Part shown: piece by piece, positions 13,401 through 28,400 of the stretch
How the letters are laid out: every line of letters begins with the position of its first letter
How positions within the stretch are numbered: position 1 is the stretch's first letter
Origin: Cadophora sp. MPI-SDFR-AT-0126
Lineage: Eukaryota > Ascomycota > Leotiomycetes > Helotiales > Ploettnerulaceae
DNA: 64,000 nt
Assembly: GCA_020747065.1 (NCBI GenBank)
Contig: JAGMVK010000007.1
Span: 2,542,001-2,606,000 of the forward strand
Direction of reading: 5' to 3'
Notes under the pieces: generated by a model
Database searches by the model: none
Told to the model about the DNA's origin: nothing
Seen by the model: the letters and a program-made list of their open reading frames with translations, nothing else
Program-made: the position numbers and the translations under genes

Positions 13401-16400
13401 ATTCTTGTTGGCACAGTCGTGATGGTAGGCCCGATGATATCGGCAATGCCTGGAACGGCGATGTCGCGTCCAGCGAAAATCTCACCGAAAACTACATCGT
13501 CAGATCCAGAATAAGCTGCCACCACTAACGACCATGCAGCGCGAATGATGGTGGGCACAGTAATACCCATGCTTGCGGTATTTCTGGATATTGGCGTAGT
13601 GTGAGTCAACATATGATTGTTACAAGCCTGGTCAGATGCAACATGTTGATCTTGGGGAAACTGTAATGGCGATGCTTCAAGAAGCCTAGTCTTCCAAAAC
13701 TCATCTGAGGCTTCCTCGTCCACCTGCAATAGGTATTTGATAAACAGTGAATAATAATTCTTGGAAAATCGAGATGAAGAGTCCAAGTAAGCAGTTTCAA
13801 CCCTCTTCAGTACCATTGGGAGAGACCAGCCATCATAAAGGGCGTGGTGGACGTGCCATACAAAGTAGCAGTCTCCAGTCCGATCGTCCGAAACAATAGT
13901 ATACTGAGTGAGAGGTCCGCCATTGGATGACGGGATACTGCTTTCGTTCAGATCAACATCCTCCAAGCTGCTTGCTGAATGCCATTGAATTGGCTGATGT
14001 TCAAGCAAGGCTTGAAGAAAGTCACCAGACTTCATGTGAACAACTCGTGTCCTCAGAATGTCCACGCCTTCCACTGTCTGACTCCATACCATCCTGAATC
14101 TCTCGATATCGATGTCCGCTGGCAGCTTGAAGACGTTTTTGGCAACATAGGCCCCAGGTTGCTTGATGGACAGAGTCAGAAGCCCTTCTTGGAGAAGACT
14201 GCAGGGGTACACATCCAAGACAGCATCCTTGTCAACATTGCACTGACATGCCACCTCGTCAACGATATTATCAACTGGGTGATCGGACGGAAGCAAAGAG
14301 AAAGCTAGTATTTGTTGCTCTTCTTCGACGACAAGGGTACCGCAGACCTCTGCCATATCGCAGAGTCTAGGATTTCGGAAGATATCGATGACAGCCAAAG
14401 ACAGGCCTTGCGAGCGAGCAGCTCCAACAAGTCGCATGGCTGTTACCGAGTCACCACCAAGTCGGAAGAAGCTATCATCTGTGCCGATAGAACCTGGAGG
14501 TGCAATGTTGAGTACGGATTCCCACAAAGCTTGGAGAGATTTTTCAGCTGCTGTCGTGGGAGCTTTTGAAGTCTTGGACTCGGAACTTTGAAGTCTGTAA
14601 GGCGCAGCCATTTCTCTGGGGAGGCTGGCGACAATAGCCTTGAGTCGAGTGCGATCCATCTTACCCGAGCTTGTCCAGGGCATTTTAGTAACGGGAATGT
14701 AGAACGAAGGGCACATATATTTTGGCAAGACTGCAGCCAGCGATGAATCCAGGTTTTTCGCGACTTTCCAGACTGCCTCTGCCATAGGAAGACGTATCTC
14801 ATCGATGCTTCCTTCGGAGTTGAGGTCGCCAGAATTCATGGTGAAGAACACAGCTAGTGCCTTTGTTGATGCCCGGTTTGACGGGGAGACGAGCTCAACG
14901 GCAGACTGCACATCATCCGGCAGTATGATTTTCACGTTCTGCTCGATCTCACCCAGCTCAATACGCTGCCCATTCAGCTTGATCTGGGTGTCCTTGCGAT
15001 TCACAAAGGACAGAGTTCCATCGGAGTTGTACCGCACGAGGTCGCCGGTCCTGTAGATCCTTTGTCGAGGCTCAATATGCTCTAGCCAGGAGGGGTCGGA
15101 GATGAATGCCTCTGAAGTCTTCTCAGGATTGTTCAAGTATCCACGAGCCACGGTCCGCCCTTCGACGACCAGCTCACCGATTCCCCCAACAGATACCAGC
15201 AGGTTGTAATTACCAGGATCGACGATCCAGACGCGGGCTCCTACCCCGCAACCAATATTTGAGGGGTCCGAATTCAGCTCGTGGCCATGCTCATCAACTT
15301 TGGTGCTGGTGCTTGCTATGACACTTGTCTCGGTAGGACCATACGCATTTATGAGAGAGCATTGACCTTTCCATTTGGCAATATGATCTGACGACATCTT
15401 TTCGCCTCCAGTGACCAACGTTTTGAGACAAGGGACACTCTTTGGCGACAGCGTGCTCGCAACTGATGGAGTCAGAAGTGTCCAAGTCGCTCCCATTCTT
15501 CTGATAGCACCTGGTATGTCGTTCAGACGTTCTTGCTCGCTTGGGATGCAGATTGTAGCGCCGACCACAAGAGGGGTGAGGATCTCCATGACACTTGCGT
15601 CGAATGTGTGACTTGCAAATTGGAATACACGAGACTCCGATCGCATTCGCATAGCTTTGGCATGCTCCACCGCGCTGGTACAAAAGGCTGCGTGCTCAAT
15701 GATTGTTCCTTTTGGTCGTCCAGTTGTGCCGGAGGTGAAGATTATATAAGCAGGGTCGTCGGGAGAGACGACTGGATACCTCGTCGTGGAAGGATTGTAT
15801 TCGAGCGTGTTTATGAGTTGGCGGTCTACGACGAGAGTACATTTGGCCACATTCGAGATCTTTCCAAGGTTCTGAGCTGAGCATAGCACCAGTTTACCCT
15901 GGACATCGTCGATGAAAGTCTTCAAGCGGGCTTCCGGATGAGTAAAGTCGAGTGGAACAAATGCCGCTCCTGCCTTTAGCACAGCAATCATTGCCACGAC
16001 ATTCCAAGCTGACTTCTCAAAACTAGATGAAACCATTGTGTCAGCGATTACAATTTTCATCCGCATAACAAAATCCAAAAGATTTCTGGATTCGAGAGAT
16101 GTTCAAGGAGGAGAGGGGTGCGACCTGGGTCCCAAAATAGTCCGTCTAAGAAAAAGGGTTGGACGGTCACTTACCACAAAGGGACGTAAGCATTCGAACC
16201 AACACCCAGTTCAATGAGATGCAGTGCCAACTGTGTCGAAAGAGCGTCTAACTCAGTAAATGTGAAGTTTCCGTCCCAGGCACAGATGGCGTGAGTAGAA
16301 GGGGGCTGGGTTGAGACTTGATCGCGCATCATGTCATGGACACACTTCTCCACGCTGACTGGTAGTGATGCATTCCATTTCATAATCTGTTGGCGGCTGT

Positions 16401-19400
16401 GATCACTGAAGAGATCCAAGTCCGAGAGTCTTCTATCGGCACTGCCGTGGGATATGATCACATCAACTACATGCTCGAAGGTGTGCGCCATGTTCTCTGC
16501 CTGGCGCTCCGAGAGAGTTGTCGTCCAGTAGCCGAAATGGATCTCAACCGCGGATTCAAACGCCTCCACGTTGACGGTAATGTCGTACTCACTCGGATCG
16601 TGACTTTCTATAATATCGAAATATAACGACGACTTTGATACCTGTTGGTTGGTTGTCCGTTTCTGGAAAGTAAATGCGGTGTTGAAGAGCGAGGTGCTTG
16701 ATAGCTGAAGCTCGTGTTGGATGGTGGCGAGGGATGCGCCCTGATGGCTCATCCCATTGATGAAGTCCATCTGGACAGTTTGTATAGCTTTGCCTAGGAG
16801 AATTGAGCTGCCTAGGTTCAGTCTGCACGTCAGCATATTGATGAAAGCACCAATTGCTTCGTCTTGGATTCCAGGTATCGGGGTATCTCTGCCGGAAGAG
16901 AGGTAACCAAAACAGACTTCCTCTGTGCCAGTGTAGATTCGAAGCACGAGCGCCCAAACAAGCTGTAAGACATTTGAAAGTGTAACGCCATTCTGGCTGC
17001 AAAATGTTTTCAAGCCTAAAGTGTTCTTGAAAGAAACAACGCGGGATCTCAATTCCTTGGGAAGCTTTATTCCGTCGTTCAAAGGGGTAATGTGGCACGG
17101 CTCAATGCCACTCAAGTAAGCCTTCCAGTAGTTGATATCATCATCAAGCGATTTTCCTTGTATGTAGGAGATGTACTCGCCGTACTGTGGCTTCGTAGTC
17201 GCACGTCTTCTTTCATGATTCAAGTTTGTACCTGCCTCACCAGCACTTGACACAATGCTCGCATAACTTGCAGACAAATCCCGGAGCAAGATCGGAATTG
17301 AAGTCCCGTCACAGATCGTGTGGCTGATTTCGAGCTTACAGAATAATCCGCGATCTGTCTTGCAGAGACTGAGTCTATGTGGTGGCTGCGCATCTCGGAA
17401 ATTGATTAGTGACTGCTTGCTGAACACTTTCTCGGCCTCTGGATGTGAGCACTCAAGCCAAGCGACTCTGGCAGTCTTGTCCTTGAGCACAACTTGATCG
17501 TTGAAGCCTTCTTGACAGACACTCTCAATAAAGATGGTTCTGAGAACGGAATGTTGGTCCACTACAGCTTGCCAAGCTTCTGCTAGATGCCGAGCATCGA
17601 CTTCCTGCCCATCATTGGTACGAGCCTCGAAAATAGAACAGTACGTGTAGAGCTCGCTGTTCTTGAGCTGGGCAAGAAGCATGCCTTGTTGTATTGGAGA
17701 CGAGGGGTAGACGTCCTCAATTTCTGCGAGGGATCGAACGCCAAGTAGGGGCAACCTCTCCACCAATCTCGAAATGCCGTTGTATGTCAATGGTAGGCGG
17801 GGAAAATCGCAGAGAGATTGATCCGGTTTCGTCCGTAACAGTCGCTTGATAGCATCCTGCAATGACCGCTGGCATTCCATGATCCACCGCCGAATCTTCG
17901 CTTGTCTCTTCATATTCTTGTTGTACGAAAAGGACATTCTGACAACTCCATTCGTCACAGATGCAGATATCTCGAACAAAGCAAAGCGTGGTACATCATG
18001 GCCAATATCGAATCCGGTATTGTTTGAGACTCCTACTGGTTGGAAAAGCGCATCTTCCCGCTCAAGTTGTTGTAACTTGCCGAGATAGTTGAAAGTCACT
18101 TCCATGGGCCAATGGTTCGAGAATCGCTGTTTGCCATCTTCAGTAAGGAATCGACGTGCAAAATATGGTCGCCCTTTGTCAGGAATTCGGTGCCTCAAAT
18201 CTTTGACCCAGCGAACCGTGTTAATGAGTTCCAATTCTTCGTCGATATTGGTGGGCAGAAATATGGGGCACATAGTAGTGAACCAACCCACAGTCCGCGA
18301 GACATCAAGCTTCGAGTCTTCCCACGGCTCACGGCCATGGCCTTCATTGTAGATTGCTGGTACAGATGGGCGATCAGGGAACACCTTGTGGAATGACTGA
18401 AGTACTGTGGCGAGAAAAACATCAACAGGCTCTGTCTGCATCGCTTCGTGGCACGTTCCGAGAAGAGCCAAGGAGGATTCGGCATCCAGTTCAAATCCAT
18501 CTTCAGCAGCATCACCCGACACATTTGGTCTTTCGCTCATACCCCAGTAGCAAAAGTCTGCAGTAGGGACATCTTCAAGCAAGTTCATGGCTGGGTGGTG
18601 ATCGTGGGATGCTTGCACCAACTGAAGACTAGACCATCTTTGGAAAGGAAGCGATGTCTGCAATTTGCATACATCAGATGAAAGGAGGTCTTCAAGGTCG
18701 CGAAGAATTATCCTCCATGAGACTACATCAGTGACCAAATGGTGGGCGACGAGAGACAATAGTTGTCCGGAGCTACTCGTCTGAAAGAGATCCGCCACGA
18801 AGACCGGTCCACTGGAGATATCGAGAAGTTCTTGACTCTCCTTTAAAAGATTGGCAAAATCCTCTTCATTCATCTCATGCACTCGATACATGTGTGAGCG
18901 AGGTCCATCAGTGATTCGTTGTTGCCATGTCCCGGCATCGTTTTTGTCAAATCGAGCCCGGAGCATCGAGTGTGTCCGCACTATGGTATCCAAAGCTGCA
19001 GAAAGCCTCTCGGCACTGGTGGGTCGGACCAGGCGGACCAAAATACTTTGATTGAAGTGGCCGAACTTCTCATCGACACATTCAAAGAATAATCGTTGAA
19101 TTGGGGACAGGTCAAAAGGCTTGTTGACCTCCTCAATTTGGTGGACAACCTCCTCAGGAAGTGTGACGAGGAGAGCTAAATGAGAAATGGATTTACTCTG
19201 AATGATATCTTTCACGGTCACTCCCAGTCCATGAGATCGGCACGTTGACATTACTTGCATCGCCGAAATCGAATCCCCGCCCAGGTGGAGGAACGATCGT
19301 TGAAGGCCGATCTGACGCGCTGGCAAGTTCAAAATCTCGCCGACGATGTCTTGCAATTGACCTTCTATTAGAGTGACTTGAGATTCTTGCTCGATTGCGG

Positions 19401-22400
19401 CTATATCAGAAACTTGCTGGAATGTCTCCGCATCCATATTTTCCAAGTATTGCTCAATCCGGCGTCTGTCAAGTTTTCCTGACGGTTGCAATGGCAGGGA
19501 CTGTACGACGATCCAAGAAGAGGGAATCATATAAGCTGGCAGATACTGACACAAACGGTTCCGGATTGAGCTCAGCGAAAAGTTCTTTCCTTCATGGGCA
19601 ACAAGCTTGAAATCCCCAAAAGTAGATGTCGAAATTAAGTCTCCTTTAAGTGACAAGGCAACCACAAGTCGGCCTTTGCAGAATCCTGCCTTCGGGACAG
19701 AAGCAAGCACATGCCTGATTGAACAGTCTTCTCTCAGGTGGTGCTCCACCTCACTCAATTCTATTCTTTGTCCATGGATTTTGGTCTGCGTATCCTTGCG
19801 CCCGCAGAAGATGAGTTGGCCTTCGAAGGTATATCTAACCAGATCGCCAGTTCGGTACATGCGGCGAGGCATATCTCTAGCATCTTGAGCCCATTGAGGG
19901 TCTTCGATGAACATTTCCCTCGTTTTGATGTCGTTCTTGAGATAGCCTTGAGCCAGAATCGGCCCTTCTATGACAAGTTCGCCGACCCCTCCGACAGGAG
20001 CCAGTCGATTTCCACTAACTATATCCACAATCCAGGAACGGCCACCGACGGCGTGACCCATGTTACTGGGATCTGTTGTAATGGTGACCTGAGGATTGAC
20101 TGTTGCGACAACAGCAGCCTCAGATGGACCGTAGGCATTGATGAGCTCCAGCTTGTCTGCCCAAGTCGCAATGTGGGATTGCGACATGGCCTCTCCACCA
20201 AGTACAAGAGTCTTCAAGTCTGGGATAGCTGAAGGTTGTAGCATCTGGATAAAGGAAGGTGTCAACAAAGTCCAGGTGATATTCATCTCCTTAATGACTT
20301 CGGCGATGTTGTTCAATCGTGCATCTTCACTTGGCACGCAAACACAACCACCGAAAGTGAGAGTCGTTAATATCTCTAGTAGACTCGCATCGAAGGTATA
20401 GCTCGCAAATTGAAGCACTCGCGAATCAGAAGTGATGCCGAGAGTAGGACCATGAGCAGCGGCACCTGAACAGAATGCAGCATGTTGGAGGATCGTTCCC
20501 CTGGAGAATATCAGCATGGAACGAATAGCAATCTGTTCAAATTATACTCACTTTGGCTTTCCTGTCGTCCCAGAGGTGAAAATGACATAGCATGGATCTT
20601 GTGAATCAACAGAAGGAAGTATGTCATCTAATGAAGACAATCCGGCAAATATGTCACTGTCCACTGCGATAACATGCCGTGAAAGGCTTCTGCATAGTTC
20701 AGCGTGAGAGGCAGAACAAAGAAGTAATTGTGCCTCTGTATCGTCAATAATACCTTGGAGTCTCGCAATCGGGGCTGTTGGGTCCAGCGGTACGAAGGCT
20801 GCCCCAGATTTAAGAATCGTAAGCATCGCGACAACAGTCCAAGCAGACTTCTCGAAACAGATGGGTATGAGAGACCTCTGGGCTCCACAGTGGACCAAGT
20901 GTCTTGCCAACTGTGTCGAAAGGATATCCAGCTCTTGATAAGTAAAGCTGACATCCCACCCATGCACGGCAATCTTCGATGCTGGCTGCTTCAGGACTTG
21001 TTGTTCGACGAGCTTGTGAATACAAGTGTCGACAGCGGCTAGAGGCAGACGATTCCAGGATTTGATTAAGGCCTCATCGGTTGGATTCAACGATTCGATG
21101 TCGCAAAGTTTGATATCGAAGTTCACCAGAGAAAGAAGCTTTCGAAGAATGAATTCGAACTGGTTTAAGATTTTATCAACGAACCATGTGGAGATGATAT
21201 CATGGTCAAAATGAGCTTCAAATTCCACAGCCTCGTTAGAAATCTGGCAGGAAATGGTCAGTGGATATGAATAGAAATTCGTCCCCACAGTCCCTGAGCT
21301 CTTCAAATTCCAAAATCCACTCGTAGATTCATTTGTGTTGTGATGGATGGCAAGGAGGTTCTGGAAGCCGCACGCGATAGCTGCATCTCGACTGACTTGC
21401 TTGATACACTGTAGTCCGGCGTATTGGTACGGAATCGCTTCGGCAGAGGAGGATTGAACGTCTTCCAGGAATTTTCCAACTGTGGTTTCCTGATTAACCT
21501 GGATACGAGTAGGAACAGTCGCGAGTGTCGGCCCAACAATGTTCTCGATATCCTGAACTGGAGCATCACGTCCAGTGAGAGTTTCGCCGAAAACAACATC
21601 TGAAACTCCAGAGTACACTGCAATGACTAGGGCCCAGGCTGCTCTGATTGTTGACGGCAGAGTGATGCTGGAACCAGAATTTCGAACCACTTGCGCCGTG
21701 TGACACGAGACGCTTGTGGCCTGGACTTGGTATGCCGGGTGCGGTAGGACAGGGAACTGTGCTGCTGTGGTCTCAAGCAATTTGGTTGACCAGAAAGCAT
21801 TCACGGCTGCATTGTCACACTCAGTAAGATATCTGATGAATCTGGGAAATCCTCTCCCCGTTTTTGCGTCGGGTGACGAAACATCGCTGTAGCATGCTTC
21901 CACCCTCTGGAGTAGAGTTGGTAAAGACCACCCATCATAGATCGCATGATGCGCGGTCCACACAAACTGAGCGCTATCAGGGATAATGGTGTAAGTCGCA
22001 AGAGGTCCACCATTGTGAGACGGCAGTTGACTTTTGTTCCGAAGAACATCTTCAATGCCGGGAGCACTTCGCCAGGCTAAGGGCTCACGAAGAACAACTT
22101 GCAGGAACCCCGAGGATTCAGTAAACACGATTCGGGTTCTGAGGATAACTTCAGCCTCGAAGACTGCTTGCCATGCCTCGCGGAATTTGTCGAAGTCGAT
22201 AGATGCCGGGAGTTGGTACACACTTTGTGCAACATAAGCTCCAGGGTCCTTATTTGACAAAGCTATGAGGCCCTCTTGGATAGCAGTGCATGGATAGATA
22301 TCTTCGATGAGCTTGGGATCGACGAGACATTGAGATGCTACCTCCTCCAGAAGTTCTTGCCGAGAAAAGTTCTCATTCTTATGAATCAAGTCAAATGGCT

Positions 22401-25400
22401 TGGTCTCAGTCTCGATCACACGGTAATCCTTCTCGTTGACAGCGGATATTGCGTCCAAAGCCAGGTCGAACAATTTCGGCTTCTGGAAGATGCTGGCAAC
22501 TGTGAGAGTGATACCCTTTGCCCGAGCGGCGGTGATCAACTTCATAGCACCAATCGAATCACCCGACATTCTGAAAAAGTTGTCATCTGCGCCAACGGTG
22601 TTTGGCTCCAGATTTAGCACGGTCTCCCATAAATCTGCCAAAGTCTTTTCCATCTTGGTCGATGGCCGAGCACCAGACTTCGTGGCAAGTCTGTACTTGG
22701 CGGCTTCTGTTTCAGAGAGTGTTTTGCACGCGTCCCTTAGGCTCCGACGGTCGAGCTTCCCAGAAGACGTTAATGGCATCCTCGTCACTGGGATATACAG
22801 CGTAGGCACCATATATACAGGCAGCAGAGCCGTGATTGCGGCTTTCAGCGTACTAGCAATGACCCTGATGTGGTCGGAAATTGGGAGAAGAAGCGAATCT
22901 GTTTCGAGCGTAGATTTCGAGCTTTCAGTGCAGAGAAATGCGGCAAGAGCTTTGCGGCTACCACTCAAAGTGACAAGTTCAACTGCTGACTGCATATCGG
23001 CCGAAAGGTTCAGTTTGGCATGATGTTCTATCTCGCCGAGTTCGATGCGTTGACCATTTAGCTTTACCTGAAAATCTTTGCGGCCAAGATAAGTAATCGT
23101 GCCATTTGAATTGTACCTCGCCAGATCCCCTGTCTTGTACATCCGATGATGTCCTTCAGTCACCCACGCAGGGTTGAGGATGAAAGCATTTGAAGTCTTT
23201 TCCGAGTCGTTAAGGTATTCACGAGCCAGGATAGGACCTTCGATGAGCAGCTCGCCGACACAGCCAATCGGCATAAGCAGATCGTGGTTCGACGGATCTA
23301 CAATCCATGATACGCTTCCAATTGATCTACCGATATTAGTAGCCTCCGAGGAGGCTAGTAAGTCTCCATTCCAGGTGCTGTTGATGGAGCACTCCGATGG
23401 GCCGTAGCAACAGTGGAGGGAGACAGCATTCCCCCATATATCAATGAGCTCTTTTGTTAGAGGCTCGCCACCTAGGGAAAGACCTTTCACGGTCGGAACG
23501 TCTGAGGGATTTAAAAAGCTGGCTACGGTCGGCGTAATGTCCATGAAGTTGACATTGAGTCTATTGATGGCACCTGCTAGATCGTTGAAGCGTTCATGCT
23601 CGGATGGTACGCAAACACAGCCACCCCTCATCAAGGTTATGAAGATCTCTGCCAGGCTGTTGTCGAAGGTATAGGCAGCGAATTGCAGAACTCTAGACTG
23701 CGAATCAAATTTATATGCGGTGCCAGTAGCGTGGCCACTGGTGACAATGGCTCGATGCTCAAGCACAACACCTTTTGGCAAGCCAGTCGAGCCTGAGGTG
23801 TAAATAATAAAGGCAGCATTGCTGGGCTGGGCTGGCGCAGAAGCCAGAAGAGGATAGTCGGTGAGATTGTCTATTAATTGCCTATCGATTGCCAATGCGT
23901 TTACTTTCATGTCTTGAAACAATTCCACTCTAGAAGGGGACACTAGAACAATCGTGGCGTGGGTGTCTTTGACTCTCAGTTCGAGTGCTGCTCGGGGATG
24001 TTTTGCATCCAGAGGTACCGCTGCGCCTCCAGCTTTAAGAACTGCGAGCATTGCGACAATTGCCCACGGGGATTTGTCGAAACATGTGGGGACATACATT
24101 TCAGGACCAACGTCCATCGAGGAAGCCAGATATTGTGATAGCCGATTCGAGAGTGCGTCAAGTTCGGCGTATGTGAGCTCACAATCCCAGGAAGAAATAG
24201 CAGGAGCTCCAGGCTGCTTGCGTGCCTGGCCTTCGATCACTAAATGGACACAATCGTCTACACTCTGTGGCATGTTGGAGTTCCAAACATCGCAGATCTG
24301 TCTTGAGTGGTCTGCATTGAAGTGGTCGAGCTGCCCGACAGGTACATTCGACTTGTGAACAATATTTTCAATGGCCTGCAAGAAAACTTTCCCGATATTG
24401 CGAGCCTGTCCATCTGATATGTAGTCAGTCCAGTAATCCAAGTCTATCACTGCATTGTCATTTGAAGCTTCGATATTGATTGAAAGCGGATATTCTGTCG
24501 GATCATAGGTGGGTACCACTTCTGAGAAGGACACCTCGGCGTTTTCAGTGGTTTGTTGGAATGGTAACTTTCGGTATGATAATGCAGTGTTGAACAGAGC
24601 GCCTCCGGAAAGTGGCAGACTGTGCTGAACTTCAGCCAGCGACAAGTTCCTGTGCGGCAAACTCTCTACATGGTCTTTCTGAACCCGATCCAAGACTGCC
24701 TCAAGTCGACTAGCAGGCGTCATTCTGACTCTACAGACGAGGGTGTTGATAAATGGTCCAACAGCATCCTCAATCCCAGGGATTGGGGCATCTCTTCCAC
24801 TTGACAGATATCCAAAGCACACGTCGTCCGAAGCAGTATAACATCGGAGTGTGAGCGCCCAGGCAGTATGGAGCACGTTGGAAAGCGTCAACGTGGTGCC
24901 GTCACAGAACTTCCGCAATTTTCTGAAATCGGATTTTTTGAAGTCCAAACGTGAAGAGTTAAGTTTGGACTCGGGACTGATGCCATCGTTCAGCACAGGG
25001 AAAACCGAAGACTTGACTCCATTGAGATATGTTTTCCAATAGTCTGCGCTTGCCTCGGACGGCTGGATTTGAAGGTAAGAAATGTAGTTGCTGTACAACG
25101 GTCCTGGCCCAGGATCGAGTTTACCTTCGTATGCAGCGGCTAGGTCTCGGAAAATGATTGACATTGATGTGCCATCCATGATTGCATGGCTAATCTCTAA
25201 CTTGCAGAGAATCTCTCCGTCAGAGGTCTTACAAACTGTGAACCTGTGTGGAGGGCACCCTTGCTCTCCATGCGGGTTCGGGTCTTGCTTATCCAAGATC
25301 TTGAGAGCGTACCGCTCACTGCTGCACTCCACATGATGGATACTCGCAGCAACTTTCTTCAGGACGACCTGGTCGTACAGACCATCATCATTGCTGACAC

Positions 25401-28400
25401 TTTGAATAAAAACAGTCCGAAGACATGCATGTCGATCGACAACTTGCTGCCATGCTCTTGCAAGCTTGTCGGCCTTTACTGTACCATGTGACTGATGGTT
25501 CAGACGGCAAATAACCTGTACGGCATAGAACGAAGCACTCTTGGCTTGGGTGATAAGAATGCCTTCTTGCATTGAGGAGCATGGATATATGTCCTCAATC
25601 GTTTCGATGCTAGCTATACCCAGCGTGGGTAATTTTTCCCCGGTCATGACGTCCAGACTGTCGTAAGTGAGAGATAGTAGGGGAAAGTCGCTCGGAGTTG
25701 CTTCTGGCTCTCGATCAGAAAGTAGTTTCACAGTCTCACAAATGGTCTCGTGACACTTGGATATCCAATGTCGGATCTTATCTTGGTGCTTCATCTGGTG
25801 ATTGAAAGTGAATGCGAATCGAAGTTTTCCTTGTGCAATGACAGCAGAAATTTCAAAAAGACCAAATCGAGGTGTGTCTTGTCCGACATCTGCTGTTCCA
25901 CCCGCACCGCGAGTCTCGCCAGCCATCATCTCAACTGGTCGCAAAAGAGATTCTTCTCGCTCGAGTTGCTGATATTGTCCCAAATAATTGAACGTTACTT
26001 CGAGAGGCCAGTGCTGCTTGAACCTTTTGCCGCCTTCCTTTGTAAGGCAACGACTAGCGAAATAAGGTCTGCCATTATCAGGCACCTTGCGTCGGAAGTC
26101 TTTCACGAGCTTCACGGTGTCGATTTGATCATGGAAGTTGCCAATTTGGATCGGATACATAATGGTAAACCACCCGACGGTTCGAGAAAGATCTACACTC
26201 ATTCCAGATGGTTCACGCCCGTGCCCTTCGTTAAAGATAGCAGGAGAGGGCCGGTCTTCGAAGACTTTTCCAAACGAGTATATGAGGGATGCGATCAGAA
26301 TATCGACAGCTTCTGTGCTAAGAGCTTCATGACATTGATTCAGCAAAATCGATGTTGCTTCTCGGTTCACCTCGAAACCTTCGCAAGCGACTTGCCCGTA
26401 CGTATTTGATTGTTCTGACATTCCCCAATACTTGAAGTCACTGGACTGAATACCGCTGAAGGGGAAGGCTTTCTCTGTGGCCATGGTTTGGGAGTGGTTC
26501 AGCTGCATTTGACACCAAGTTTGGAATGGCGTAGGCACAGCTGGCGAAGAGATGCCTGGATGCAGAAGCAAATCCTCGAGATCCTCGAGAATCACACGCC
26601 AAGATACTAAATCGATGACAAGGTGGTGGCCAACTAAGAATAGAAGCTGCTCCTCTTCATCTTGCACCGTGCCGTTGAACAGGTCTGCGGCAAAGACTGG
26701 CCCGGAGACGACGTCTAGGCATGATTGACTGCTGGCGATGGCTAGATCCCTCTGCTTAGTATCGACTAGGTCGTGTGCTTTTAGTCGATACGATGCAGAG
26801 ATATTGCTAGTGATTCGTTGCTGCCAGGACTTTCCACCTTCGGACATGCTGAAGCGGGCTCGCAGCATGGAATGGCGCCGAACAATGGTTTCAAGAGCGC
26901 GTTCTAGGTCGGTTTTTGTAGTTTTCCGTGTTACTCGCAGGAAAAAGCTTTGGTTGAAATGCCCCCGGCCTTGATCGGGTAGCATGAAGTACATTCCTTG
27001 AATTGGTGAGAGCTCAAAGGGCTGTTCGAGGACCTCCTCATGTTGGTACTTGTACTCGAGTACTCCCGCGTATTGAGCTAGACCAGTGATAGACTTGCTG
27101 CGTAGAATTTCATCCACTCCAATCTCAATATTGTGCTTCATGCAGCGTCCTTTGACCTGCATGGCCGTAATGCTATCTCCACCCAGGCTCATAAAAGAGC
27201 GGTTGAAGGGGATTGAATCGGGCGGGAGGTTCAGCACGTGACTCCAAATGTCTCTCAATTTGGTCTCTGTCTCGGTTGCGGCGACGAGAGCGGGACCTAC
27301 GTCGGTAGTCTTGGAGTTCGGAAGCTCGATAATTTGGCGGTAGGTATCATCATCCATACACTCGGTCCAGCTTGCAATAGCCTTGCGATCAAGTTTACCC
27401 GATGCCAAGAACGGCAAGCTTTCCAAGACGACTAGCACATTGGGCACCATGTGGATGGGAAGGTGTGACACCAGGAAGTTGTGAATGACCTCCCTCTCTT
27501 CAGCATGTCCATCGATCAGTCTGAAAGGTCCATTTCGACCGTGGTCTGTTGATGTGTCCGATAGGCTCAACACCGATATCAGTCTATCTTTGAAGAAGCC
27601 CACCTTTGGGAATAGGACGACTCCATTTGACACCAGTGCATGTGCCGTGAGATGGTGTTCGATTTCACCCAGTTCGACACGTTGACCATGAACCTTGACT
27701 TGCGTATCTTTCCGACCAACAAATTCCAGTGTACCGTCAAGATTCTGCCGAACAAGGTCACCAGTCTTGTATAGTCGCCACCGTTTGTTTTCCTCGGTTG
27801 ACGCCCAGGAAGCGTTGTCCAGGAATACAAGCCTAGTCCTATCGGCATCGTTGTGGTAACCGCTTGCAATACTGGGTCCTTGGATTACAAGCTCTCCAAT
27901 ACTTCCAATTGGCACCAGTCTCTCATGATTGGTAGAATCAACCACCCAGGCGTGAACGCCAGTTGCAAACCCAATATTTGTTGGAGATGTTGAAGCAGTC
28001 ACGGAGGAGTTGACGACTGCTGCTACGGAGGCCTCACTGGGACCATAACCATTGACCAAGTTGATATGCGACCAGCGTTCTAGGTGACTTCTGTTCATCG
28101 CCTCGCCAGCTAATACCAGAGTTTTCAGTCCTGGGACGTCATCAGGATTAATGAAATCAATGAACGATGGGGTCAAGACGGCCAAATTGACTTGCAGGTG
28201 GTCGATAATGGAGGCCGTATCATTGAGTCTATCCTCTTCGCCTGGGATACAGACCACACCTCCGACCATGAGGGTTGTGAGGACTTCGACTAGACTGGCA
28301 TCGAACGTATGGGCCGCAAACTGTAACACACGTGACTCTGTTGTAATCAACATAGCTGGTCCATGAGCTTTGACTCCTGAGCAATAAGATCGATGCCGGA

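Noticed and set aside
16023..16174. Possible gene boundary because the gap is 152 bp
   Set aside because: GT-AG splicing restores VPLCFEKSAW of A4 exactly. It is a long intron, not a break.
20501..20551. Possible gene boundary splitting the NRPS into separate genes
   Set aside because: The 51-bp gap has GT-AG ends, and splicing restores the Lys-Gly of the A3 core motif in frame, so it is an intron.
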